Positions 1 through 7,304 of a stretch of DNA of 64,000 nucleotides are shown piece by piece. The stretch comes from Streptomyces composti (GTDB taxonomy: Bacteria > Actinomycetota > Actinomycetes > Streptomycetales > Streptomycetaceae), in NCBI RefSeq assembly GCF_012034205.1, contig NZ_JAATEM010000003.1:186001-250000 (forward strand), read 5' to 3'. Numbering within the stretch: the first letter of the stretch is position 1; the number at the start of each line of letters is the position of its first letter. The notes beneath the pieces were generated by a model, which was given only the letters and a program-made list of their open reading frames with translations, searched no databases and was not told where the DNA came from. The translations under genes were made by a program, and so were the position numbers.

Positions 1-580
1 CCACCGAGGCGCCCATCTTCAGCGCGTCCCGCAGCACCGCGAGCCCGTCCGCCCCGGCGACGCCGGTCAGCAGCCGCGGCACGGCCACCGCCGACAGCTC
101 GGCCAGCCCGCACAGCGAGCGCCGGGCCTGCAGTACGGCGGTGAGCGCGCCGAGCCCGGCCAGGTCGCCCACCCGCACCTGGGCCCGCAGCGCGGTCGCC
201 CCGTGCCCGAGCTGCAGCAGCGCCGCCTCGGTGGCCCGGCGCTGGACGTCCCCGGGGTCGTAGGACGGGGGACCCGCGGTGTCGGCGGACAGCGCGGTGT
301 CGGCGTGGGCGTGCGGCTCCGCGGGCGCCGGCAGCAGCAGATAGCCGGTGAGGTCGATCCGGCTGCCGCAGACGCGTGCGGCGGGCGCCGCGAGGCTGCC
401 CGCCGTGCCGACCGCCTCGATGCGCCCGCCGCCCAGCCGTACGTCCACGGTCCGCCCGTCGGTGAGCCGCGCCCCGCACAGCAGCAGCGGCGGCGCCGCC
501 CCGGCGCCGCCCCACGAGGGCGAGGACCCCGAGAAGGGGGAGGACGAGTGGTGCGGCGGCTGCGGCTGGCTTTCGGGCAT
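1..580 (-). CDS. Amidohydrolase / cytosine deaminase-like protein, C-terminus beyond window
   Basis: The frame opens at an ATG (580-578, reverse strand) and runs off the left edge without a stop, giving the first 193 residues. After a Pro/Ser-rich N-terminus comes LLLCGARLTDGRTVDVRLGG, the usual beta-strand opening of the metal-dependent amidohydrolase superfamily. It is followed by LLLPAPAEPHAHADTALSA, which carries the HxH metal-binding pair of the first TIM-barrel strand. Families with the PxAEPHxHxD form include cytosine deaminase-like enzymes, so hydrolysis of a cyclic amide or amidine is expected; the substrate is unknown. No stop codon interrupts the frame. It is transcribed away from the tRNA cluster. 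Confidence 0.75.
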   Translation of the reverse strand, partial: MPESQPQPPHHSSSPFSGSSPSWGGAGAAPPLLLCGARLTDGRTVDVRLGGGRIEAVGTAGSLAAPAARVCGSRIDLTGYLLLPAPAEPHAHADTALSADTAGPPSYDPGDVQRRATEAALLQLGHGATALRAQVRVGDLAGLGALTAVLQARRSLCGLAELSAVAVPRLLTGVAGADGLAVLRDALKMGASV

Positions 581-767
581 CGCACTCCCGGGCAGTGACG
601 AGATCGCACGCGAGACAAGATCACGCAGAGTGAGACGAGCCTAGGGCGGCGGCCCGCCCGGGGACGGGAGGAGCGCAATAGTCGTACCGGTGTGGTCGGC
701 CGGCAGGCCCACCCGAGGGCCTCCCGGGGGACCCCCGACGGGAAGCGCAACCGGACCGGAAACGGAT

Positions 768-797
768 TTGGGCGAACGGCGGAGGACCGTGTAATGT
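768..797 (+). promoter_or_regulatory. Promoter of the tRNA-Thr/tRNA-Met/rpmG unit
   Basis: A TTGGGC -35 box (768-773) and a TAATGT -10 box (792-797) are separated by 18 bp. Transcription would start about 804, five bases before tRNA-Thr. The fit to a housekeeping sigma-70 promoter is good. Confidence 0.6.
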
Positions 798-808
798 CTT
801 CATCGCTC

Positions 809-881
809 GCCCCAATAGCTCAGTCGGCAGAGCGTCTCCATGGTAAGGAGAAGGTCAACGGTTCGATTCCGTTTTGGGGCT
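809..881 (+). tRNA. tRNA-Thr (GGT)
   Basis: A full cloverleaf can be drawn. The acceptor arm GCCCCAA pairs with TTGGGGC, and the anticodon stem TCTCC/GGAGA encloses ATGGTAA, giving anticodon GGT. The T-loop is GTTCGATTC and the discriminator base is T. The CCA end is not encoded. It is the first gene of a tRNA-Thr, tRNA-Met, rpmG group. Confidence 0.95.
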
Positions 882-915
882 CTGGTGCACGCGTCGTTCG
901 CGGCGCAGGCACCGC

Positions 916-988
916 AGCGGTGTAGCTCAGTCGGTAGAGCAAGCGGCTCATAATCGCTGTGTCACCGGTTCAAGTCCGGTCACCGCTA
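916..988 (+). tRNA. tRNA-Met (CAT), elongator type
   Basis: The acceptor arm AGCGGTG pairs with CACCGCT. The anticodon stem AGCGG/TCGCT encloses CTCATAA, giving anticodon CAT. The standard A-ending discriminator and paired first acceptor base argue for an elongator rather than an initiator tRNA. CCA is not encoded. It lies 34 nt after tRNA-Thr and 91 nt before rpmG, probably in one transcript. Confidence 0.93.
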
Positions 989-1079
989 CTCTCAGTAGCC
1001 GATTGCCGGGTCGGTCCGACGATCGGCTACTCTTCATGTGCGTCAATCTCTAGTCCACCGTTCGTCAAGGAGCACTCAC

Positions 1080-1244
1080 GTGGCTGCCACCGACGTCCGC
1101 CCGAAGATCACGCTGGCCTGCGTGGAGTGCAAGGAGCGGAACTACATCACCAAGAAGAACCGGCGTAACAACCCGGACCGTCTTGAGATGAAGAAGCACT
1201 GCCCGCGTTGCAACGCGCACACCGCGCACCGCGAGACGCGATAA
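1080..1244 (+). CDS. rpmG: 50S ribosomal protein L33, zinc-binding form
   Basis: This encodes 54 residues, the normal L33 length, starting with GTG seven bases after AAGGAG (1067-1072). Two Cys pairs, CVEC near residue 18 and CPRC near residue 43, mark the zinc-ribbon (C+) form. Streptomyces often carries an additional cysteine-free, Zur-controlled L33 elsewhere, so this should be the zinc-replete copy. Placement directly before the HadA/HadB pair is the same as for mycobacterial rpmG2. Confidence 0.95.
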   Translation: MAATDVRPKITLACVECKERNYITKKNRRNNPDRLEMKKHCPRCNAHTAHRETR

Positions 1245-1258
1245 ATCAGGCTCGTTCG

Positions 1259-1292
1259 CGAGGCCGTCCCCGAAGCACTGGGGGCGGCCTCG
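1259..1292 (+). terminator. Terminator of the rpmG unit
   Basis: A G+C-rich stem (GAGGCCGTCCCC pairing with GGGGGCGGCCTC) lies 15 nt after the rpmG stop. There is only a short T-run downstream, as is typical in Streptomyces. Confidence 0.7.
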
Positions 1293-1300
1293 TGTCGTTT

Positions 1301-1340
1301 GGCACCCGGCCGCACCTGGCCGCACCTGGCCGCACCCGGC
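1301..1340 (+). repeat. Four tandem 10-bp repeats
   Basis: Four adjacent copies of the decamer CGCACCTGGC occur with one or two changes in the outer copies. They lie in the 249-bp gap between rpmG and the hadA-like gene. No function is evident; slippage is the simplest origin. Confidence 0.7.
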
Positions 1341-1493
1341 CACGCCTGCCCGCCCTGTGGCAGCCCCCGGCACCCCCGCACGTGCCGCCCCGCCTGCCCC
1401 CGTGGCACGCTTCACCCGGCCCCGCACGCACCGGCCACGGCCATCGGCCACGACACCATCGGCTACGACACCAGACACAGGAGGCACGCGCGC

Positions 1494-1946
1494 ATGGCGC
1501 TCGACCAGTCCTTCGTGGGGCGGAGCTACCCGCCCACCGCCCCCTACGAGGTGGGCCGGGAGAAGATCCGTGAGTTCGCCGAGGCGGTGGGCGACACCAA
1601 CCCGGTCTACACGGACGCGGAGGCCGCCAAGGCGCTCGGCTACCCGGACGTGATCGCCCCGCCGACCTTCGTCTTCGCGGTCACCTTCAAGGCCGCCGGA
1701 CAGGTCATCGAGGACCCGCAGCTCGGCCTGGACTACAGCCGGGTGGTGCACGGCGACCAGAAGTTCGTCTACTCCCGTCCCGTGCACGCCGGCGACCGGC
1801 TGACGGTCACCTCCACCATCGAGGGGATCAAGTCCCTGGCCGGCAACGACATACTGGACGTCCGCGGCGAGGTGCACGACGAGGCCGGCGAGCATGTCGT
1901 GACCGCCTGGATCAAGCTGGTGGCCCGCGCGGCCGAGGAGGCGTGA
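1494..1946 (+). CDS. HadA-like MaoC (R)-hydratase subunit
   Basis: The ATG follows AGGAGG (1479-1484) at a 9-base spacing and gives 150 residues, the usual size for this family. It is a single hot-dog fold domain of the UPF0336/HadA type. The hydratase motif is degenerate: GDTNPVY has Tyr39 where the catalytic His would be. That is characteristic of the substrate-binding HadA subunit, which needs a catalytic partner. The next gene overlaps by four bases and supplies that partner. In mycobacteria HadAB dehydrates 3-hydroxyacyl-ACP in long-chain fatty acid synthesis; the chain type here is an inference. Confidence 0.85.
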   Translation: MALDQSFVGRSYPPTAPYEVGREKIREFAEAVGDTNPVYTDAEAAKALGYPDVIAPPTFVFAVTFKAAGQVIEDPQLGLDYSRVVHGDQKFVYSRPVHAGDRLTVTSTIEGIKSLAGNDILDVRGEVHDEAGEHVVTAWIKLVARAAEEA

Positions 1947-2383
1947 GCAACACCATGACCGCAAAGATCTCCTACGCCGATGTCGAGGTCGGCACCGAGC
2001 TGCCCGCGCAGTCCTTCCCGGTGACCCGCGCCACGCTGGTGCGGTACGCGGGCGCCTCCGGCGACTTCAACCCGATCCACTGGAACGAGAAGTTCGCCAA
2101 GGAGGTCGGACTCCCCGACGTCATCGCGCACGGCATGTTCACCATGGCCGAGGCGATCCGTGTGGTGACCGACTGGACCGGCGACCCGGGCGCGGTCGTC
2201 GAGTACGGCGTCCGCTTCACCAAGCCGGTCGTCGTCCCCAACGACGACAAGGGCGCCGTCATCGAGGTCAGCGGCAAGGTCGGAGCCAAGCTCGACGACA
2301 ACAAGGTGCGCGTGGACCTCACCGTGACCAGCGCAGGACAGAAGGTGCTGGGCATGTCACGGGCGGTCGTGCGGCTGGCCTGA
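1943..2383 (+). CDS. HadB-like catalytic MaoC (R)-hydratase subunit
   Basis: The GTG start overlaps the upstream stop as GTGA, indicating translational coupling; an internal ATG at 1955 is an alternative. The 146-residue hot-dog protein carries the intact catalytic motif GDFNPIHWN with Asp41 and His46, followed by IAHGMFTMA. These residues are missing from the upstream subunit, so the two probably form a heterodimeric (3R)-hydroxyacyl dehydratase in the cytoplasm. The rpmG-hadA-hadB order is shared with mycobacteria; no hadC follows here. Confidence 0.88.
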   Translation: MSNTMTAKISYADVEVGTELPAQSFPVTRATLVRYAGASGDFNPIHWNEKFAKEVGLPDVIAHGMFTMAEAIRVVTDWTGDPGAVVEYGVRFTKPVVVPNDDKGAVIEVSGKVGAKLDDNKVRVDLTVTSAGQKVLGMSRAVVRLA

Positions 2384-2404
2384 GCCGCGGCCGGTCACAG
2401 CTCC

Positions 2405-2432
2405 AGGGGCGCCCGCGGCAACGGGCGCCCCT
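2405..2432 (+). terminator. Terminator after the hydratase pair
   Basis: A perfect 11-bp stem (AGGGGCGCCCG with CGGGCGCCCCT) and a 6-nt loop lie 21 nt after the stop. Confidence 0.75.
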
Positions 2433-2578
2433 CGCCGTTCCCGGCGCCGCCTCCTTGATCCACGCCCGCCGGGAAGGGCTGACAGACGAACCACGCCCCC
2501 CGTAGGCTTCCGGTAGCGTCGCGTGCCGGTGGCAGACCGTGTCAGGCATGGAGGCGCCCGACCGAAGGAGAGCCGGCG

Positions 2579-2614
2579 ATGTTCTCGTCGCACCCTTCGC
2601 TCACGCATGACTGA
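2579..2614 (+). CDS. Possible 11-codon leader peptide overlapping the hemerythrin start
   Basis: An ATG placed 8 nt after GAAGGAG (2564-2570) opens a short frame reading MFSSHPSLTHD. Its stop (2612-2614) lies just inside the hemerythrin gene, whose ATG at 2607 is out of frame with it. The hemerythrin ATG has no good ribosome site of its own. The frame may therefore serve translational coupling, or the SD may really drive the downstream gene. No homology is claimed. Confidence 0.3.
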   Translation: MFSSHPSLTHD

Positions 2615-3113
2615 GCGCGAGAAGACCAGGCTGATCGCCTGGAGCCAGGAACTGAGCCGGGTGCACACCCGGCTGCGGGAGGCGCTGGACGTCACCCGCA
2701 CCGCCTTGGCCGGCGGCACCCCCGGCGAGACGGCCACCCGTGATCTGCTGCTCTACTGCCACGGCTTCTGCACGGCCCTCGACGGCCACCACCAGGGCGA
2801 GGACCGCACCCTCTTCCCGGCCGTCGCGGCCGCGTACCCGGATCTGCGCCCGGTGCTGCGCGCCCTGGAGCAGGACCACACGATGATCGCCCACCTGCTC
2901 GGCGGCCTGCGCACCGCCGTGGACCGCGCGGCCCCGCCCGAGGAGCTGGAAGGCCACCTGGAGGGCATCGCCGCGATCATGGAGAGCCACTTCCGCTACG
3001 AGGAACGGCAGCTGCTCACGGTTCTCGAGACCCTGGAGCTGGAGGCCGCCCCCGAGGAGGCGCTCGGCCCCCTCTGGCCGGCACGTCGCACGGCACCGGC
3101 CGTAACCCCTTGA
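2607..3113 (+). CDS. Hemerythrin HHE-domain protein
   Basis: The 168-residue protein is a four-helix bundle with the diiron pattern of hemerythrins. It has YCHGF, then HHQGED (HxxxE), then QDH, then HFRYEE (HxxxE) near the end. Such proteins bind O2, NO or other small ligands or store iron in the cytoplasm; the ligand cannot be read from sequence. The start MTEREKTRL is chosen because family members begin close to it. Upstream in-frame residues are Arg-rich and look untranslated. It stands alone between a terminator and the TetR cassette. Confidence 0.82.
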   Translation: MTEREKTRLIAWSQELSRVHTRLREALDVTRTALAGGTPGETATRDLLLYCHGFCTALDGHHQGEDRTLFPAVAAAYPDLRPVLRALEQDHTMIAHLLGGLRTAVDRAAPPEELEGHLEGIAAIMESHFRYEERQLLTVLETLELEAAPEEALGPLWPARRTAPAVTP

Positions 3114-3139
3114 CGTAGTTAGTGATTGAGTACTAACTT
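3110..3139 (+). promoter_or_regulatory. tetR promoter with overlapping operator O1
   Basis: TTGACG (3110-3115) and TAACTT (3134-3139) are spaced by 18 bp. Between and over them lies a 22-bp dyad, 3117-3138: AGTTAGT, eight bases, ACTAACT. The same dyad recurs before the efflux gene at 3761-3782. A TetR dimer bound here would cover the -10 box, so autorepression is expected. Confidence 0.7.
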
Positions 3140-3146
3140 ACTCTCC

Positions 3147-3716
3147 ATGGTCAGGATGAGTGCGGAGGAGCGGCGCGAGAGCGTGATCCGTGCGGCGACC
3201 GCCGAGTTCGCCCGTGGCGGCTACTACGGCACGTCGACCGAGGCGATCGCCAAGCGGGTCGGCGTCTCGCAGCCGTATCTCTTCCGGCTCTTCCCGGGCA
3301 AGAAGGCGATCTTCCTCGCCGCGGCCGAACGCTGCATCGAGGACACCATCCGCACGTTCCGCGAGGCCGCCGAGGGGCTGGAGGGCGAGGAGGCCCTGCA
3401 TGCCATGGGTGACGCCTACACGCGGGTCATCGCGGAGCGGCCCGAGCTGCTGATGATGCAGATGCAGACGTACCTGGCCGTGGCGGCCGCCGAGCAGGAG
3501 GGCGACCACGAGTTCGGTGAGGCGGTGCGGGCCGGCTGGATGCGGCTGTGGGACACCGTCCATCTGCCGCTGGGGGCCGACATCGGCGAGACGACGGCCT
3601 TCATGGCGTACGGAATGCTGATCAACTGCCTGGTCGCCATGGGCTTCCCGCCCGGGCATCGGGTCTGGGAAGGCGTCTACGAGTCGGCCCGCACGAAGGG
3701 CCGCAAGGAACACTGA
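3147..3716 (+). CDS. TetR-family transcriptional repressor
   Basis: This encodes 189 residues, typical for TetR. The N-terminal helix-turn-helix spans about residues 10-58 with GTSTEAIAKRVGVSQPYLFR; the rest is the variable ligand and dimer domain. The ATG at 3147 lies 7 nt after the -10 box, so the mRNA is probably leaderless. An in-frame TTG at 3126 would lie inside the operator and is unlikely. The next gene is an MFS drug transporter preceded by the same operator, so this protein most likely represses both itself and the transporter until a toxic ligand binds. Confidence 0.88.
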   Translation: MVRMSAEERRESVIRAATAEFARGGYYGTSTEAIAKRVGVSQPYLFRLFPGKKAIFLAAAERCIEDTIRTFREAAEGLEGEEALHAMGDAYTRVIAERPELLMMQMQTYLAVAAAEQEGDHEFGEAVRAGWMRLWDTVHLPLGADIGETTAFMAYGMLINCLVAMGFPPGHRVWEGVYESARTKGRKEH

Positions 3717-3760
3717 CGTGCCCGCAGCGGAGGCGCACTCCGGCCTTTCATGGGCGCGAA

Positions 3761-3782
3761 AGTTAGTCATCAATAACTAACA
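3761..3782 (+). promoter_or_regulatory. Operator O2 upstream of the MFS transporter
   Basis: AGTTAGT, eight bases, ACTAACA: the arms and spacing match operator O1, differing only in the final base, while the spacer differs. It ends 21 nt before the transporter ATG. No confident -35 box was seen. Confidence 0.72.
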
Positions 3783-3803
3783 GCGACACTCCCTGGGGGA
3801 GAG

Positions 3804-5249
3804 ATGTCAGCGAACCCACAGCACAGCCCGCGCCGCGTGGTCTGGGCACTCGTCATCACCAGCGTCGCCGGATTCATGGCGGCCCTCGACAACCTCGTCG
3901 TCACCACCGCCCTGCCCTCCATCCGCGAGGACCTCGGCGGCGAACTGCACGACCTGGAATGGACGGTGAGCGCCTACACGCTCACCTTCGCCGTACTCCT
4001 GATGCTCGGCGCGGCCCTCGGCGACCGCTTCGGCCGCCGCCGCATGTTCATCGCCGGCCTCTCCGTGTTCACCCTGGCGTCGGCCGCCGCGGCCATGGCA
4101 CCCGGCATCGACACCCTGATCGCCGCCCGCGCGGTGCAGGGCGCCGGAGCCGCGGTCATGATGCCGCTCACCCTCACCCTGCTGACCGCCGCCGTGCCCG
4201 AGGCCCGGCGCGGCACGGCCTACGGCATCTGGGGCGCGGTCAACGGACTGGCCGTCGCCTCCGGACCACTGGTCGGCGGCAGCCTCACCGAGCACATCGC
4301 CTGGCAGTGGATCTTCTGGCTCAACGTCCCGCTGGGCCTCGCCCTGATCCCGCTCGCCCGGCTGCGCCTCGCCGAGTCCCACGGCACCGGAGCACCGCTC
4401 GACATACCCGGCACCCTGCTGGCCAGCGGCGGCCTCTTCGGCATCGTCTACGGGCTGGTCCGCGGGCCGGTCGACGGGTGGACCGGCGGCACGGTGCTCA
4501 CCGGCCTGATCGCCGGCGGCGCCCTGCTCGTCGCCTTCGTCCGCTACAGCACCCGCGCCAGGAACCCCATGCTGCCGATGCGGCTCTTCCGCTCCCGTGC
4601 CTTCTCCGGCATCAACGCGGCGAGCCTGCTGATGTTCCTCGGCATGTTCGGCTCGATCTTCCTGCTCAGCCAGTACCTCCAGGGCGTGCTCGGCTACTCG
4701 CCCACCGAGGCGGGGCTGCGCATGCTGCCCTGGACCGGCATGCCCATGCTGGTCGCGCCCATCGCCGGGATTCTCTCCGACCGCATCGGCGGGCGGCCGG
4801 TCGTCGCCGCCGGCCTGCTGCTCCAGGCGCTCGGACTCGTCTACTTCGCCGTCATCACCACCGCCGACCTCTCCTACGCCACGCAGCTGCCGGCACTGAT
4901 CATCAGCGGGGTCGGCATGGCGCTGTTCTTCGCGCCGGCCTCGAACATCGTGATGTCCAGCGTGCTGCCGAAGGAGCAGGGCATCGCCTCCGGGGCCAAC
5001 AACGCGCTGCGTGAGGTGGGCGGGGCGCTCGGCATCGCCGTGATGGCCTCGATCTTCTCCGCACAGGGCGGCTACGAGACGCCGCAGGCCTTCGTCGACG
5101 GACTCCGGCCGGCGCTGGTGGCCGGAGCGGCGGCGGTCGGGCTGGCGGCGGTGGCGGCGCTGGTCGTGCCGGGGCGCAGGGCGGTGCGACCGAGCGAACC
5201 CTCCTCCGGCCGCCCGGCCGAGCAGGTTCTGGAATCCACCAACGCCTGA
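3804..5249 (+). CDS. MFS multidrug efflux transporter, DHA2 (EmrB/QacA) type
   Basis: The ATG follows GGGGGAGAG closely. The 481 residues contain about 14 hydrophobic segments, as in the 14-helix DHA2 family. The first helix carries LDNLVVTTALPSIREDL, the DHA2 motif D region. GDRFGRRRMF is the motif A cytoplasmic loop, and WIFWLNVPLG follows later. The protein should be a proton-driven exporter in the cytoplasmic membrane. Its neighbours, TetR upstream with a shared operator and a small monooxygenase-like protein downstream, form an inducible resistance cassette. The exported substrate is unknown. Confidence 0.9.
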   Translation: MSANPQHSPRRVVWALVITSVAGFMAALDNLVVTTALPSIREDLGGELHDLEWTVSAYTLTFAVLLMLGAALGDRFGRRRMFIAGLSVFTLASAAAAMAPGIDTLIAARAVQGAGAAVMMPLTLTLLTAAVPEARRGTAYGIWGAVNGLAVASGPLVGGSLTEHIAWQWIFWLNVPLGLALIPLARLRLAESHGTGAPLDIPGTLLASGGLFGIVYGLVRGPVDGWTGGTVLTGLIAGGALLVAFVRYSTRARNPMLPMRLFRSRAFSGINAASLLMFLGMFGSIFLLSQYLQGVLGYSPTEAGLRMLPWTGMPMLVAPIAGILSDRIGGRPVVAAGLLLQALGLVYFAVITTADLSYATQLPALIISGVGMALFFAPASNIVMSSVLPKEQGIASGANNALREVGGALGIAVMASIFSAQGGYETPQAFVDGLRPALVAGAAAVGLAAVAALVVPGRRAVRPSEPSSGRPAEQVLESTNA

Positions 5250-5277
5250 ACCCCGCGGAACAGAAAGGAGCACGATC

Positions 5278-5658
5278 ATGCCCACTCTTCCCTGGACCGT
5301 TCCGAACACCCCGCCTGCCGGCACCGAGGTCCATGTCTTCGCCTCGCGCTTCGAGACCAAGACGCTGTGGGGAGCGCTGAAGTTCTTCTTCAGGACACCC
5401 CGTGTGTGGAGACAGGTGAGCCGGGCGCCGGGGGCGTACGGGGCCACGCTGAAGGCGGAGGTGTTCAAGCGCACGTTCTGGACTCTCTCGGCCTGGGAGT
5501 CGGGGAAGGCGCTCGGTGAGTTCGCCCGGTCCGCGCCGCATGCGGGCACGTCTCGGGGACTGGCCGGACAGATGCGGGATGCGAAGTTCGTCAGCTGGAC
5601 GGCGAAGAGCAGCGAGCTGCCGATGGACTGGGCCGAGGCACAGCGGCGCCTGAACTGA
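5278..5658 (+). CDS. DUF3291-like / ABM-fold small protein
   Basis: This encodes 126 residues starting 28 nt after the transporter stop, with AAAGGAG upstream, so it is probably co-transcribed with it. The pattern VHVFASRFETKTLWGALKFF ... GAYGATLKAEVFKRTFWTLSAW resembles dimeric alpha/beta-barrel proteins related to antibiotic biosynthesis monooxygenases (DUF3291 or close kin). No cofactor motif is visible. Position behind an efflux pump suggests modification or detection of the same compound, but this is inference. Confidence 0.65.
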   Translation: MPTLPWTVPNTPPAGTEVHVFASRFETKTLWGALKFFFRTPRVWRQVSRAPGAYGATLKAEVFKRTFWTLSAWESGKALGEFARSAPHAGTSRGLAGQMRDAKFVSWTAKSSELPMDWAEAQRRLN

Positions 5659-5740
5659 GAGCGCAACGTCCCTGCCGCGCACGGCGCTCAGCAGCCCACC
5701 GGTCCTGGGCGTGCCGCAGTCGCGCGCGGCGGGGAGGGGA

Positions 5741-5839
5741 CGGGGTGGTGGTGTCCGCCCGCAGCGGCCGGCGCGTCCGCGCCCGTACTCGACAGGAAAC
5801 CGATTCCGCGCCAGACCGAGGACGGACACCACCACCCCG
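5741..5839 (+). repeat. 17-bp perfect inverted repeat, 65-nt spacer
   Basis: CGGGGTGGTGGTGTCCG (5741-5757) is the exact reverse complement of 5823-5839. It lies about 80 nt after the DUF3291-like gene and could act as a terminator-like structure, but the long loop is unusual. Confidence 0.75.
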
Positions 5840-5860
5840 GCCCCGACTCACCCACCCCCC

Positions 5861-6153
5861 GCAGGCGCTACGCGCACCCCCACCGGAGCCGCAGCCGCAC
5901 CGCAGGCATCTCCAGGCGCACCCCCACCCACCCGCAGGCACAGTCGAACCCGCACTCCCACCGGGCCGCAGACATCGGAGAACGCCCACTTCCTCCGGGG
6001 TGTGGGCCGCAGGCACAGTCGAACCCGCACCCCCACCGGGCCGCAGGCACAACCGAACGCGCACCGCCACGGGGCACCCGCAGGCCCCGGAGAACACGCA
6101 CCCTCACCCACCCGCAGGCGCCAACGAAGCGCACCCCCCACCACCCCGGCCCC
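5861..6153 (+). repeat. Degenerate tandem array of about eight ~34-nt units
   Basis: Units start with GCAGGC, then a short variable part, GCAC(C/T)CCCACC and a C/G tail. Starts are near 5861, 5902, 5934, 5968, 6009, 6043, 6080 and 6114. The units at 5934 and 6009 are 34 nt long and differ by a single base; others diverge more. The array ends about 40 nt before murB. There are no unique spacers, so it is not a CRISPR array. Confidence 0.75.
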
Positions 6154-6192
6154 GTACGTCACAGCGGCCTGCGTCCCCGTACGCTTGGCGGC

Positions 6193-7248
6193 GTGCAGGA
6201 AACCTTTGACGCCCCGCTCGCCCCGCTGACCACCTTCCGGCTCGGCGGGCCCGCCGCCCGCCTGGTCACCGCGACCACCGACGACGAGGTGATCTCCGTC
6301 GTCCGCGAGGCCGACGACACCGGAACCCCGCTCCTCATCATCGGCGGCGGCTCCAACCTCGTCATCGGCGACAAGGGCTTCGACGGCACCGCCCTGGTCA
6401 TCGCCACCAAGGGCTTCACCCTCGACGGCACCCGCCTGGAACTCGCCGCCGGCGAGGTCTGGACCGACGCCGTCGCCCGCACCGTGGAGGCCGGCCTCGC
6501 CGGCATCGAGTGCCTCTCCGGCATCCCCGGCTCCGCCGGCGCCACCCCCATCCAGAACGTCGGCGCCTACGGCCAGGAGGTCTCCTCCACGATCACCGAG
6601 GTGATCGCCTACGACCGCCGCACCCGTGAGACGGTCACCCTCGCGAACGCCGACTGCGCCTTCTCCTACCGCCACAGCCGCTTCAAGGCCGACCCCACCC
6701 GCTACGTCGTCCTGCGCGTCCGCTTCGCCCTGGAGGACGCCGGCGGCCTCTCCGGACCGATCCGCTACGCCGAGACCGCCCGCGCCCTCGGCGTGGAACC
6801 CGGTGACCGCGTCCCGCTCGCCGCCGCCCGCGAGACCGTGCTCAAGCTGCGCGCCGGCAAGGGCATGGTCCTCGACCCCGAGGACCACGACACCTGGTCG
6901 GCCGGCTCCTTCTTCACCAACCCGATCCTCACCGAGGACGAGTTCCAGGCCTTCCGCACCCGGGTGAAGCAGCATCTCGGCCCCGACGCCGAGCCCCCCG
7001 CCTACCCGGCCGGCGACGGACACACCAAGACCTCCGCCGCCTGGCTCATCGACAAGGCCGGCTTCACCAAGGGGTACGGGGAGGGCCCCGCCCGCATCTC
7101 CACCAAGCACACCCTCGCCCTGACCAACCGCGGCGACGCCACCACCGAGGACCTGCTCGCCCTCGCCCGCGAGGTGGTCACCGGCGTCCGCGACACCTTC
7201 GGGATCACCCTGGTCAACGAGCCGGTGACCGTGGGCGTCAGCCTCTGA
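6193..7248 (+). CDS. murB: UDP-N-acetylenolpyruvoylglucosamine reductase
   Basis: MurB reduces UDP-GlcNAc-enolpyruvate to UDP-MurNAc with NADPH and FAD in the cytoplasm. The 351-residue product has the FAD motif GGGSN (residues 51-55), GIPGSAGATPIQNVGAYG, SYRHSRFK, SAGSFFTNP and KTSAAWLIDKAGF, and a Glu near residue 343 (VNEPVTVG) in the position of the catalytic acid. The GTG has no SD. A TACGCT -10-like box ends 7 nt before it (6180-6185), so the transcript is probably leaderless. It is monocistronic. Confidence 0.95.
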   Translation: MQETFDAPLAPLTTFRLGGPAARLVTATTDDEVISVVREADDTGTPLLIIGGGSNLVIGDKGFDGTALVIATKGFTLDGTRLELAAGEVWTDAVARTVEAGLAGIECLSGIPGSAGATPIQNVGAYGQEVSSTITEVIAYDRRTRETVTLANADCAFSYRHSRFKADPTRYVVLRVRFALEDAGGLSGPIRYAETARALGVEPGDRVPLAAARETVLKLRAGKGMVLDPEDHDTWSAGSFFTNPILTEDEFQAFRTRVKQHLGPDAEPPAYPAGDGHTKTSAAWLIDKAGFTKGYGEGPARISTKHTLALTNRGDATTEDLLALAREVVTGVRDTFGITLVNEPVTVGVSL

Positions 7249-7304
7249 ACCCCGGCCCGGGCCTCAGCCTCGGGAGAACCCCGTGAGGGCAGCCCTGACC
7301 GAGT

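Noticed and set aside
3807..5666. 619-codon frame antisense to the MFS gene
   Set aside because: Gly/Asp/Arg-rich product without family motifs, complementary to a clear 14-helix transporter.
5861..6153. Repeat array considered as CRISPR
   Set aside because: Units are contiguous and degenerate with no unique spacers, and no cas gene is near.
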